Shown here: positions 1 through 7,157 of the stretch, in pieces
Numbering within the stretch: position 1 is the first letter of the stretch
Layout: each line of letters starts with the position of its first letter
The notes under the pieces: model-generated
What the model saw: the letters and a program-made list of their open reading frames with translations, nothing else
Told to the model about the DNA's origin: nothing
The model's database searches: none
Position numbers and translations under genes: made by a program
Assembly (NCBI GenBank): GCA_947089855.1
Contig: CAMUML010000041.1
Location: 1-38,336, forward strand
Origin: an uncultured Eubacterium sp.
GTDB taxonomy: Bacteria; Bacillota; Clostridia; Lachnospirales; Lachnospiraceae
DNA: 38,336 bases
Direction: 5' to 3'

Positions 1-53
1 ATGAAACCGTAACCTTTCTGATTGTTAAACCATTTTACTGTACCCTTATTCAT
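1..53 (-). CDS. Cold-shock protein, 5' end only (runs off the window)
   Basis: Reading leftward from the ATG at 51-53, the first 17 residues are MNKGTVKWFNNQKGYGF. This is the start of a CspA/CspB-type cold-shock domain: the KGxVKWFN strand and the beginning of the RNP1 motif (KGYGF). Proteins of this family are about 65-70 residues, bind single-stranded RNA/DNA and act as RNA chaperones in the cytoplasm. A GGAGGT ribosome binding site lies at 60-65, six bases before the start. Only the first quarter of the gene is in the window, so completeness cannot be judged. Confidence 0.88.
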   Translation of the reverse strand, partial: MNKGTVKWFNNQKGYGF

Positions 54-133
54 GACAGTACCTCCAAATCATATTAGCTGTTGACAGCTTACGCTAAGAA
101 TATCATACGAAAATAGAAAAGTAAAGTGTGAAA

Positions 134-228
134 CAGCTAAATTTGCGAAAAAAAAGCACTATTTTTCTTAAAAAACATTGTATTGTAAACTTTTCCCATT
201 ATTTCTTAAAACTATTGGCCCGGATAAA
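134..228 (-). pseudogene. Decayed duplicate of the 3' end of the neighbouring DUF5721 gene
   Basis: The stretch 134-216 aligns directly with 240-320, which encodes the C-terminus of the adjacent leftward gene. Shared blocks include CAGCTAAATTT, TTGTAAA and TTTTCCCATT. Read leftward, the left copy still gives NSFKK-stop-WEKFTIQ against NSFEKEWEKFTIQ in the intact gene, with a stop and a later frameshift. It is therefore a remnant of a tandem gene duplication or of a recombined paralogue, lying between the cold-shock gene and the intact copy. There is no sign that it is expressed. Confidence 0.6.
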
Positions 229-242
229 AAGGTGCTGCGCAG

Positions 243-746
243 CTAAATTTCGGAAAAAATAATGCTGTTTTTTTTCAAAAATTGAATTGTAAATTTTTCC
301 CATTCCTTCTCAAAACTGTTATCCAGGACAAATGTCCGGTATGAAATGCCGGTTGTAAGCATAAGCTGGTTGTTTTGGAACAAGATATTGAAAAAAGCTG
401 CGCTTATATCTGCCGGGCTGACCGGGGTGCCAGATGCTTTGACTGTGTTGGACAGGTTGGCAGGGGAGAGCATCAGCACAAACTTAAAATAGGACGGTGT
501 GCGTCGGCCTTTAATCAATTCATAGCAAAATGGCCGTACCTGCCCATAAGGCATATAGTCCAGCCCTTCCAGGTGGTTTTGCTCCAGTTCCTCTTCGGTA
601 AAGAATCCTTTATTCAAGTGCCCGTCGATTTCGTAGTTGATCGATGTGCGGATGGCCGCTTCTGCCAGCAGGAAATTATCAAACAATCCTGTCCTAAGGA
701 GCAGGTGCATAAATTCTTTTTTTTCGATTAATTGAAATGCTTTCAT
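243..746 (-). CDS. DUF5721 family protein
   Basis: This 167-residue soluble protein has no signal peptide or membrane segment. It resembles the uncharacterised DUF5721 family, which as I recall is largely restricted to Lachnospiraceae. Recognisable features are the N-terminal MKAFQLIEKKEFMHLLL helix, the FxxFLLxEAxIRTxxxYxIDGHLNKxFFTEEE block (residues about 23-53) and the PYGQVRPxCYELIKGxRTP segment (about 66-84). The function of the family is not known. The start is the ATG at 744-746, with a weak AGGGT site about seven bases upstream. The 3' end is part of a direct repeat with 134-216. The family call is from memory of the pattern and is moderately sure. Confidence 0.65.
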   Translation of the reverse strand: MKAFQLIEKKEFMHLLLRTGLFDNFLLAEAAIRTSINYEIDGHLNKGFFTEEELEQNHLEGLDYMPYGQVRPFCYELIKGRRTPSYFKFVLMLSPANLSNTVKASGTPVSPADISAAFFNILFQNNQLMLTTGISYRTFVLDNSFEKEWEKFTIQFLKKNSIIFSEI

Positions 747-841
747 GTTTTTTACCCTATCTTTCTGTTTGATGTTCCTTTTATATCCAGTATACGTGAA
801 ATTTTATGCCGCTGCAATAGGTTTTGCGGTGGATGCGCCAG

Positions 842-1058
842 AAGCTAATGGTACTATTCACGGGCCAGGAATGCGCATAAACTGCGCATTCCGTGAGAAC
901 ATGATTCAGGAGTGAGGGGCGATTTTGCGAAGCAAACTTCCAATATCGCCCCGAACGGTTACTATGAGCGGCCCCGGCCGTGAATAGTAACTTACTATTC
1001 ACGGGCCAGGAATGCGCATAAACTGCGCATTCCGTGAGAACATGATGCACAAGCTAAT
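842..1058. mobile_element. MITE-like element A: full copy plus truncated tandem copy, bracketed by an 8-bp direct repeat
   Basis: A full element (850-991, GGTACTATTCACGGGCC to GGCCGTGAATAGTAAC) is followed directly by a second copy that stops after about 54 bases (992-1050). The pair is bracketed by AAGCTAAT at 842-849 and 1051-1058, which looks like an 8-bp target duplication. The interior can fold into a hairpin at GGAATGCGCA/TGCGCATTCC and another at GGGGCGAT/ATCGCCCC. No transposase is encoded. It occupies most of the 472-base gap before the transglutaminase gene. Confidence 0.85.
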
Positions 1059-1124
1059 AGGTGCCGCTTGGCTTTGCCCCTGTTTTCCTAACGCCAAAAA
1101 TTTTAGAAAAATCCTAAAAAATAA

Positions 1125-1153
1125 TTGAAATTAAGCTGCCGGCCATATATGAT
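1125..1153 (+). promoter_or_regulatory. Sigma-A-type promoter for the transglutaminase lipoprotein
   Basis: TTGAAA at 1125-1130 and TATGAT at 1148-1153 are separated by 17 bases. The -10 hexamer lies about 65 bases before the ATG at 1219. The rest of the gap between the repeat elements and the gene shows nothing else I can interpret. Confidence 0.7.
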
Positions 1154-1218
1154 AGAAGCTGGCAGTATTTATTTGCAGCAGAAATGCAGCATTTTCTTTG
1201 AGAGAGGGATTGTCAAAT

Positions 1219-2514
1219 ATGGTTTGGTATAGAAAATGGAGAGGAAAGGGAAAAAAGGGGGATTCAACACAGATAAAAAACTGGAAACCGCCAGTGTCCA
1301 GCAGAAGGCTGGCTGCCGGCCTGTGCATTGCCGCATTGGCCAGTGCAATATCGGGCTGCCAGTTCCCAGAGGAATTTGCAGGCATTATTGAACCAGTAGA
1401 GGAAGTCGTAAGCACTGTCCGCCAGAATATGGAATTAAAACAGCAGATGGATGCGTTGGAACTCCCGAAAGACATCCGAAGTATTTCCAAAGGCAGGTAT
1501 GCATATGGGTCACTGTCCAAAGAGGAGCAAAAAATTTATGACCAGATGCTGGATGCTGTCTTAAACCATGATAAGGAAGTTACGCTTTCGACGGCTGAGG
1601 GCGGGCGGCTGGAAGATATTTTTAACTGTATTAAGGCAGATTACGGCGGGCTGTTTTGGGTAGAGAGCTTCCGGTATACACAGTACCAACGGAACGGGGA
1701 AACGGAGATGGTATCTTTCTCGCCCAATTATACAATGGCTGTGGAAGAACGGGAGGCAGTGCAGAAAAAAATAGACAAACGGGCAAAAAAATATTTAAAA
1801 GCCATTCGGCCAGATGCATCCGACTATGAAAAAGTGCGGAATATCTACCGCATGTTGATCCAAAAGGTGGATTATAACCTAAAGGCAGAGAACAACCAGA
1901 ACATTATCAGTGTGTTCCTGGATAGGGAGACGGTCTGCCAGGGGTATGCGAGCGCAATGCAGTACCTGTTGGATCAGCTGGATATACCTTGTGTTATTAT
2001 TACTGGGACTGCAAAAGGGGGGCCGCATGCCTGGAATATGGTGAAACTGGATGGAGAATGGTATTATGTGGATGTCACATGGGGCAATTCCAAATACCAT
2101 GATGAAGAGGAAAACGATGTAAAATATGTAGAATACGATTATTTAAATATAACGACGGAAGAAATGCTGCGTGGGCATAATCCGCAGGTAACGTTTGACC
2201 TGCCGGAATGTACAGCGGTCAAGGATAATTATTTTGTACGAGAGGGGAAATATTTTTCATCGCTGGATGAAGCGTCGGCTGCAAAAATCGGCGCTATTTT
2301 TAAAAAGGCTTTCCAAAAAGGCAAAAAGAATGTTTCGGTAAAATTCAGCAGCAGTGAATTGTGCAGAAAGGCCAAAGAATATTTTTTGACAGAATACCAT
2401 ATCAGCGAGTATTGCGGCGGCCTGGAAACGGTATATTATAAGACGGATATGGAATTGCATATTTTTGTTATTATATTTCCAAATTATACTGTAAATTATA
2501 CTCACGGGCGATAA
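1219..2514 (+). CDS. Exported lipoprotein with transglutaminase-like domain
   Basis: The predicted 431-residue protein has a basic N-terminus, a hydrophobic segment and a lipobox (AISGC, Cys at about residue 45), so it should be lipid-anchored outside the membrane. The central region is a transglutaminase-like (cysteine protease fold) domain: Cys240 in RETVCQGYASAMQYLL, His270 in GGPHAWNMV and Asp285 in WYYVDVTWG form the expected catalytic triad. Family members cut or cross-link peptides; the substrate here is unknown. The C-terminal ~110 residues match nothing I recognise. The start is the ATG at 1219 with GAGGG upstream; a TTG at 1198 in frame is less likely. The last codons run into a repeat element (2497-2576), so the extreme C-terminus may have been altered by that insertion. 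Confidence 0.85.
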   Translation: MVWYRKWRGKGKKGDSTQIKNWKPPVSSRRLAAGLCIAALASAISGCQFPEEFAGIIEPVEEVVSTVRQNMELKQQMDALELPKDIRSISKGRYAYGSLSKEEQKIYDQMLDAVLNHDKEVTLSTAEGGRLEDIFNCIKADYGGLFWVESFRYTQYQRNGETEMVSFSPNYTMAVEEREAVQKKIDKRAKKYLKAIRPDASDYEKVRNIYRMLIQKVDYNLKAENNQNIISVFLDRETVCQGYASAMQYLLDQLDIPCVIITGTAKGGPHAWNMVKLDGEWYYVDVTWGNSKYHDEEENDVKYVEYDYLNITTEEMLRGHNPQVTFDLPECTAVKDNYFVREGKYFSSLDEASAAKIGAIFKKAFQKGKKNVSVKFSSSELCRKAKEYFLTEYHISEYCGGLETVYYKTDMELHIFVIIFPNYTVNYTHGR

Positions 2515-2576
2515 AGTTTGCCACATGATTCAAGATAACAACGCCCGTGAGTCGGCGTTATTTGGCAAACTTTAGT
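2497..2576 (+). repeat. Degenerate ~80-bp 3'-end repeat, copy 1
   Basis: The left end TATACTCACGGGCG and the following TAAAGTTTGCCA are both repeated in inverted form (CGCCCGTGAG at 2542-2551 and TGGCAAACTTTA at 2563-2574), giving two interleaved stem arms. The same order of blocks is found at 23873-23949 (opposite strand) and partly at 29518-29575. It overlaps the last codons and stop of the transglutaminase gene and could serve as its transcript end. Confidence 0.6.
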
Positions 2577-2654
2577 GTTTTTCAGTATAAACTGGTGTGC
2601 AGTATAGATAGCAGCCTGCACTGCCTGTATTTTTGATGGAACAAAACAGGGTAA

Positions 2655-2814
2655 CTGTGGACGTTGCTATTCACGGGCCAGGAATGCGCATAAACTGCGC
2701 ATTCCGTGAGAACATGATTCAGGAGTGAGGGGCGGTTTTGCGAAGCAAACTTCCAATATCGCCCCGAAAGGTTACTATGAGCGGCCCCCAGGCCGTGAAT
2801 AGCAACCTGTGGAC
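2655..2814. mobile_element. MITE-like element A, full copy with 8-bp target duplication
   Basis: The element is 2663-2806 (144 bases), from GTTGCTATTCACGGGCC to GGCCGTGAATAGCAAC. It is flanked by exact CTGTGGAC direct repeats at 2655-2662 and 2807-2814. Both termini carry the same compensating change (GTTGC/GCAAC instead of GTTAC/GTAAC). The interior is nearly identical to the other copies. Confidence 0.9.
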
Positions 2815-2983
2815 AGTTACTTTTCACACCCCAGCCAAAAAGCGGCTGTACTGTAAAAAGTAACGGCATCCGGCCCATTGGAAGTTCGCCTTTGGCGAAG
2901 GGCCGGATGCATGGCAAGCCGCATTCTTTGGCCCAGACCAAGCAGCAGGTGCTTGGTCTGAGTGTGAAAAGTAACTGTGGACA
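2808..2983. mobile_element. MITE-like element B, related ends but different interior, with 8-bp target duplication
   Basis: The element is 2816-2975 (160 bases), starting GTTACTTTTCACAC and ending GTGTGAAAAGTAAC. Exact TGTGGACA repeats lie at 2808-2815 and 2976-2983. The inside folds into three stems: CAGCC/GGCTG, CATCCGGCCC/GGGCCGGATG and CAGACCAAGCA/TGCTTGGTCTG. An internal AAAAGTAAC near 2855-2864 repeats the terminal sequence. Its duplication overlaps that of the neighbouring element A, so one element landed in the target duplication of the other. Confidence 0.85.
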
Positions 2984-3014
2984 GCGGCAATTGTTACTGC
3001 TGTATAAAAAAGTA

Positions 3015-3043
3015 TTTACAAACCGCCTGGAACGTGCTATTAT
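3015..3043 (+). promoter_or_regulatory. Sigma-A-type promoter for degV-GNAT
   Basis: TTTACA at 3015-3020 and TATTAT at 3038-3043 are separated by 17 bases. They lie about 140 bases before the DegV start, just outside the inserted repeat elements. The leader between them shows no structure I recognise. Confidence 0.6.
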
Positions 3044-3183
3044 CATGTAGTAATGAATACTATGTAAAATAATTTGAAATAAGATATAAAGTCGTAAAAT
3101 AGAAGTTTATTTGCGGGCAGGATGTATAAATCAGCCTTTCTGCCGTAAAATACTTAGGGAAATAGCATGTTCAGGAGGAAGTT

Positions 3184-4023
3184 ATGGATTACAAGGTTAT
3201 TGTGGATAGCTGCGGGGAACTTTCAAAGGGGATGAAAGAGGATGGGCATTTTGCATCGGTGCCGTTAGAGCTGGATGTAGATGGCTACCATGTGGTGGAC
3301 GATGAAAGCTTTTGCCAGCTGGAGTTTTTGGAGAAAGTCAGGCGCAGCCCAAATTGCCCGAAATCGGCCTGCCCGTCGCCGCAGCGGTATTATGATGCGT
3401 ACTTATCGGATGCGGAGCATGTGTATGTTGTGACGCTGTCATCGAAATTAAGCGGGTCTTATAATAGTGCGCTTGTGGCAAAACAGATGTTTGAAGCAGA
3501 TTTTCCGCAGAAAAAAATACATGTGTTTGATTCCTGTTCTGCTTCTGTTGGGGAAACGTTGATCGGGCTGAAACTGCAGGAACTGGAAGAAACAGGGCAT
3601 ACGTTTGAGGAAACAGTAACGTTGGCTGGCCAGTATATCGAAAGCCAGCAGACTTTTTTTGTATTGGAAACGCTGGAAACGCTGCGCAAAAATGGGCGGT
3701 TAAGCAATTTAAAGGCATTTGTCGCGGGCGTTTTAAAGATCAAGCCGGTTATGGGGTCGACACCCGATGGGCAGATCTGCCAGCTGGGCCAGGCACAGGG
3801 CATGAATAAGGCGTTGGAGCGTATGGTGAAAGAAATTGCAGAACGTACTACGGATCATAGCCAGAAGCTGCTTGCGATCTCACACTGCAACTGCCCGAAG
3901 CGTGCACAGAAAGTAAAAGAACAGATAGAGAAAGCCATGCATTTTAAACAGATTTTAATCCTGGAAACAGCAGGGGTAAGCAGTATGTATGCGAATGACG
4001 GCGGTATTATTGTTGCTGTGTAA
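3184..4023 (+). CDS. DegV family protein (fatty-acid binding)
   Basis: This 279-residue protein has the DegV fold. It begins with the conserved YKVIVDSCGELS strand-loop, followed by VPLELDVDG, the SACPSPQRYYDAY segment (about 58-72) and VVTLSSKLSGSYNSALVAK (about 83-101). DegV proteins bind a fatty acid in a buried cleft; FakB-type members present it to the kinase FakA for phosphorylation. No fakA is in the window, so the role here is by family only. Length is typical (about 280). AGGAGG at 3173-3178 fixes the ATG at 3184. The GNAT gene follows 35 bases downstream and is probably co-transcribed. Confidence 0.9.
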   Translation: MDYKVIVDSCGELSKGMKEDGHFASVPLELDVDGYHVVDDESFCQLEFLEKVRRSPNCPKSACPSPQRYYDAYLSDAEHVYVVTLSSKLSGSYNSALVAKQMFEADFPQKKIHVFDSCSASVGETLIGLKLQELEETGHTFEETVTLAGQYIESQQTFFVLETLETLRKNGRLSNLKAFVAGVLKIKPVMGSTPDGQICQLGQAQGMNKALERMVKEIAERTTDHSQKLLAISHCNCPKRAQKVKEQIEKAMHFKQILILETAGVSSMYANDGGIIVAV

Positions 4024-4058
4024 AGGTATATTGGGCAATGGCAGCAAAGGGGAAAATA

Positions 4059-4556
4059 ATGTTGGATCAATGCATAGTCAGGGGATATACACCAAAAGAC
4101 ATTCCGGACATGGTTGTAGTCTGGAATGAAGTTGTAGAAGAGGGGATTGCATTTCCCCAGGAAGAATGTTTGGATGAAGTAGGAGGGGCGGCATTTTTTG
4201 CAAGCCAAAGCTACTGTGGGGTAGCACAAAGAATCCAGGATGGAAAAGTGCTGGGATTGTATATCCTGCATCCAAATAATATTGGCCGGTGCGGGCATAT
4301 CTGCAATGCAAGCTATGCGGTCTGCAGGCAGAGCCGTGGGCTGCATATTGGGGAGCAGCTGGTATTGGACTGCATCAGGCAGGCAAAAGAAACCGGATTC
4401 CGGATCCTTCAGTTTAATGCAGTTGTTGCAACAAACTTGCATGCTAGGCATTTGTATGAAAGGGTGGGTTTTAGCCAGCTGGGGACAGTTCCAAAAGGCT
4501 TCCGGTTAAAAAATGGGCAGTATGAGGATATTTGCCCATACTATATTACGTTGTAA
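4059..4556 (+). CDS. GNAT family N-acetyltransferase
   Basis: The 165-residue protein has the Gcn5-related acetyltransferase fold: VRGYTPKDIPDMVVVWNEVVEEG at the N-terminus, the VLGLYILHPNN strand, the acetyl-CoA loop region QSRGLHIGEQLVLDCI (about residues 94-109; the usual Q/RxxGxG/A is RGLHIG), and the NLHARHLYERVGFSQLG signature near the C-terminus. It should transfer acetyl groups to an amine or amino acid; the substrate cannot be told. I start it at the ATG at 4059 because AAAGGGG lies six bases before it. An in-frame ATG at 4038 has no such site. It lies 35 bases after degV. Confidence 0.85.
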   Translation: MLDQCIVRGYTPKDIPDMVVVWNEVVEEGIAFPQEECLDEVGGAAFFASQSYCGVAQRIQDGKVLGLYILHPNNIGRCGHICNASYAVCRQSRGLHIGEQLVLDCIRQAKETGFRILQFNAVVATNLHARHLYERVGFSQLGTVPKGFRLKNGQYEDICPYYITL

Positions 4557-4601
4557 AATTGCGTACAAAGTGTGAATTTTATATGAAATTTGCCTGTCTA
4601 T

Positions 4602-4652
4602 CCAAAAAATCCCGTCTGCTTTGACGGATATATAAAGTAAGGGATTTTTTAT
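4602..4652. terminator. Hairpin terminator after the GNAT gene
   Basis: AAAAAATCCC at 4604-4613 pairs with GGGATTTTTT at 4641-4650, leaving a T run on the rightward transcript and an equivalent run on the other strand. A smaller CCGTC/GACGG hairpin sits in the loop at 4612-4628. Confidence 0.65.
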
Positions 4653-4679
4653 CCATATCTGTAAGTACTTGAGGTTATC

Positions 4680-6896
4680 GTGAAAATGGCAATGGAAAAA
4701 TTTGGAAAAGACAGGAGATTTATGACTATGGAAAGACGGTTAGGTACAGGGCTGCTGGCAGCAGCAATGGCTTGTTTGCTGGGCCTTTTTGGTACGATGT
4801 TTCCGCTGTGCAGGGCGTATGCGCAGGATAGCGGCCAGGCGCAGGTACCGCAGCTGGAAGAGGGTACCTATGTCCAAGGGGAGGCATTGGTATCTATGAC
4901 TACAACGCAGGCGGCTGCGTTGACAAAAGAAGGGGCGGCAAGCTTTGACCGGGATATTCAGGTAGAAGAATGCTGGGATTTTGGCCAGGCGCAGGGGGCG
5001 CAGTCCGGGCAGGTAAAAGATTACGTTGCCTTAGTCAGTTCGGATACTTATACGACACAGGAATTAATGGAAATTGTATCAGAAAAGTACTATGTGGATG
5101 CCGTTGCGCCAAATAGCTATGCACATTTATGCGGAAGCCGGAAGGACCCGCTTTCAGATTACCAATGGTATTTAAATGGTACCGGGGCTTTGGAAACTGG
5201 CAGCAAGGGGATTGGGCTTGCAGGCATGAAAGCAGCGCCTTCTATGCAGCCAGTTGTAGCGTTGATTGATACTGGGGTGGATTATACGCATGAAGATATT
5301 AAGGATTCCATGTGGGTCAACCCTTACCAGTCCGAGGGCCTGGAAGGGGTTTACGGCTATGATTTTGCAAACGAAGATGCTGACCCGATGGATACGCATG
5401 GGCATGGGACGCATTGTGCAGGCGTGATTGCTGCACAGACGGGCAATGGGATTGGGGTTGCTGGTATCAGCAATGCCAAGATTATGGCGTTAAAAGTGGC
5501 AAAGGATGGAAAAGAAACATTTGATACGGCGGGCGTAGTCGCTGCTTTTGAATATGTCGTTCAGGCGCAGCAGCTTGGCGTGCCGGTTGCGGCTGTCAAT
5601 TGCTCCTGGGGCGGCGGCCGTGATACTGGGGCTGTTTTAAATACCTTGATCAATAAAATGGGCAAAAACGGCGCTTTAACCATATTTGCAGCAGGCAACG
5701 ATGCGGTGAATTGGGATGCGGTTTCCTTGCCAAAACGCCAAACGCCATATGATTTGACGAGCAAATATGTCGTAGTCGTAGGCGCCAGTGATGAAAATGA
5801 TGCAAGGGCGTATTTTTCCGATTATGGGAATACGCTGGTCGATCTGTTTGCACCTGGCATGAATATCTTATCTACTGTGCCGGAAGCGAAATTTTTACCG
5901 CAGTTTTGGGAAGAAAGCAAGCGTGCCCGTATGACGGCCTACTACAATACGTTTACGAATATAGACGGGCTATATACGTCTGCACAGATCAGCGGCCTTC
6001 AAAGCGATTATACCGTCAGCCTTAGCTATGAACCAAATGTCGGGTTCCGTGACCAGCCGGACGGCTGCCTGAAATATACCGTAAAACGCAATATGAGGAC
6101 GGCTGCATCGGGGCAGGCGGGCGCTGCCGTATTACATAACGGAAAAGAACAGGCCGGATTTATTTACCTGGATGTAACGCCGCTTGAATTAGATACAAGC
6201 CGTACCTATTATATCAGTGGCCTGATGGCTGAAAATGACGGGGACGGCACGCCGAATTGGGAAACATTCCAAAAAATCAGCAGCGCCGCAGATTCCCGCT
6301 TTGTAACGGCGGGCGGCAGAACCTACCTTGCACTTATCGGGATTAATATGAACAGTACAAAACCGGCCACCTATTATTTTGACAACCTTGCATTGTCGAT
6401 GGAAGACCCGGATACGTCACAGTTTGAAAAATGCGACATCACATCAGGTTCTTCTATGGCAGGCCCGATGGTAACGGCTGCGGCTGCTGTTTTGCGCGGG
6501 GCTAACCCATACCTGGACGCAGCCAGCATCCGTAAACTGCTGATGAAATGTACCAGAAGTGCGGATACCGTTGAAAATGCATGCGTAACCGGCGGGATTT
6601 TGGACCTTTCGGGGGTTGTTATCCAAGCGTCTGGGCTGAAATTAAATAAAACATCGGCAAACGTGCGCTACGGCGCTACCTTGCAGCTGAAAGCGACAGT
6701 ATCGCCTTCCAACGCAACAAATGCAAAAATTAAATGGACCAGCAGCAATACGGATTATGCAACGGTATCATCGAATGGTACCGTTGCCGTAAAAAAAGCA
6801 GGCGTCGGCAAAACCGTAAAAATCACGGCGGTGACAAGGGATGGTACAAAACTAAAGCGGACGTGCAAAGTAAAGATATTAAAAGCAAAAATATAA
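4680..6896 (+). CDS. Secreted subtilisin-like serine protease (S8) with inserted domain and C-terminal Big2 domain
   Basis: Counting from the GTG at 4680, the 738-residue protein has a signal peptide ending near CRAYA. The S8 catalytic residues are Asp197 (VVALIDTGVDYTHED), His242 (HGHGTHCAGVI), Asn340 (IFAAGNDAV, oxyanion hole) and Ser592 (SGSSMAGPM). Asn and Ser are about 250 residues apart, against roughly 65 in classical subtilisin, so some 180 residues (about 400-585) are inserted before the serine motif; this part ends in a beta-rich stretch (TYYFDNLALSMEDP) that looks like a carbohydrate-binding-type sandwich. A bacterial Ig-like Big2 domain (about 650-735, WTSSNTDYATVSSNGTVAV) closes the protein, suggesting cell-surface association. 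The start is uncertain: GAGG precedes the GTG at 4680, and AGGAG precedes an ATG at 4722. A MITE begins nine bases after the stop. Confidence 0.9.
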   Translation: MKMAMEKFGKDRRFMTMERRLGTGLLAAAMACLLGLFGTMFPLCRAYAQDSGQAQVPQLEEGTYVQGEALVSMTTTQAAALTKEGAASFDRDIQVEECWDFGQAQGAQSGQVKDYVALVSSDTYTTQELMEIVSEKYYVDAVAPNSYAHLCGSRKDPLSDYQWYLNGTGALETGSKGIGLAGMKAAPSMQPVVALIDTGVDYTHEDIKDSMWVNPYQSEGLEGVYGYDFANEDADPMDTHGHGTHCAGVIAAQTGNGIGVAGISNAKIMALKVAKDGKETFDTAGVVAAFEYVVQAQQLGVPVAAVNCSWGGGRDTGAVLNTLINKMGKNGALTIFAAGNDAVNWDAVSLPKRQTPYDLTSKYVVVVGASDENDARAYFSDYGNTLVDLFAPGMNILSTVPEAKFLPQFWEESKRARMTAYYNTFTNIDGLYTSAQISGLQSDYTVSLSYEPNVGFRDQPDGCLKYTVKRNMRTAASGQAGAAVLHNGKEQAGFIYLDVTPLELDTSRTYYISGLMAENDGDGTPNWETFQKISSAADSRFVTAGGRTYLALIGINMNSTKPATYYFDNLALSMEDPDTSQFEKCDITSGSSMAGPMVTAAAAVLRGANPYLDAASIRKLLMKCTRSADTVENACVTGGILDLSGVVIQASGLKLNKTSANVRYGATLQLKATVSPSNATNAKIKWTSSNTDYATVSSNGTVAVKKAGVGKTVKITAVTRDGTKLKRTCKVKILKAKI

Positions 6897-7056
6897 AGGC
6901 AAAGGTTACTTTTCACGGCCTGGGGGCCGCTCATAGTAACCATTCGGGGCGATATTGGAAGTTTGCTTCGCAAAATCGCCCCTCACTCCTGAATCATGTC
7001 CTCACGGAATGCGCAGTTTATGCGCATTCCTGGCCCGTGAATAGTAACAGGCAAAG
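6897..7056. mobile_element. MITE-like element A, inverted copy with 8-bp target duplication
   Basis: The element is 6905-7048 (144 bases), opposite in orientation to the other copies: GTTACTTTTCACGGCC at the left, GGCCCGTGAATAGTAAC at the right. Exact AGGCAAAG repeats lie at 6897-6904 and 7049-7056. It fills most of the gap between the protease stop and the DUF1653 gene. It may add folded 3' sequence to the protease mRNA. No coding capacity is likely, although all three copies happen to be open in one frame. Confidence 0.9.
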
Positions 7057-7157
7057 GGCAGCCGGCAACAGCTGCAAGTTATGCTTGTGGATTCAGGCAA
7101 AAATGAATATAATAGACTGTGTTAACATTGATTCTTAAAAGTAAGGAAGTAATGTAA

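Noticed and set aside
375-731. Rightward 118-residue open frame
   Set aside because: It is the shadow of the DUF5721 gene on the other strand, with no ribosome binding site or family resemblance.
781-1050. Open frames across the repeat elements encoding a recurring peptide (VLTECAVYAHSWPVN)
   Set aside because: The peptide recurs only because the 144-bp element recurs; frames enter and leave in unrelated flanks, with no ribosome binding site and in either orientation relative to genes.
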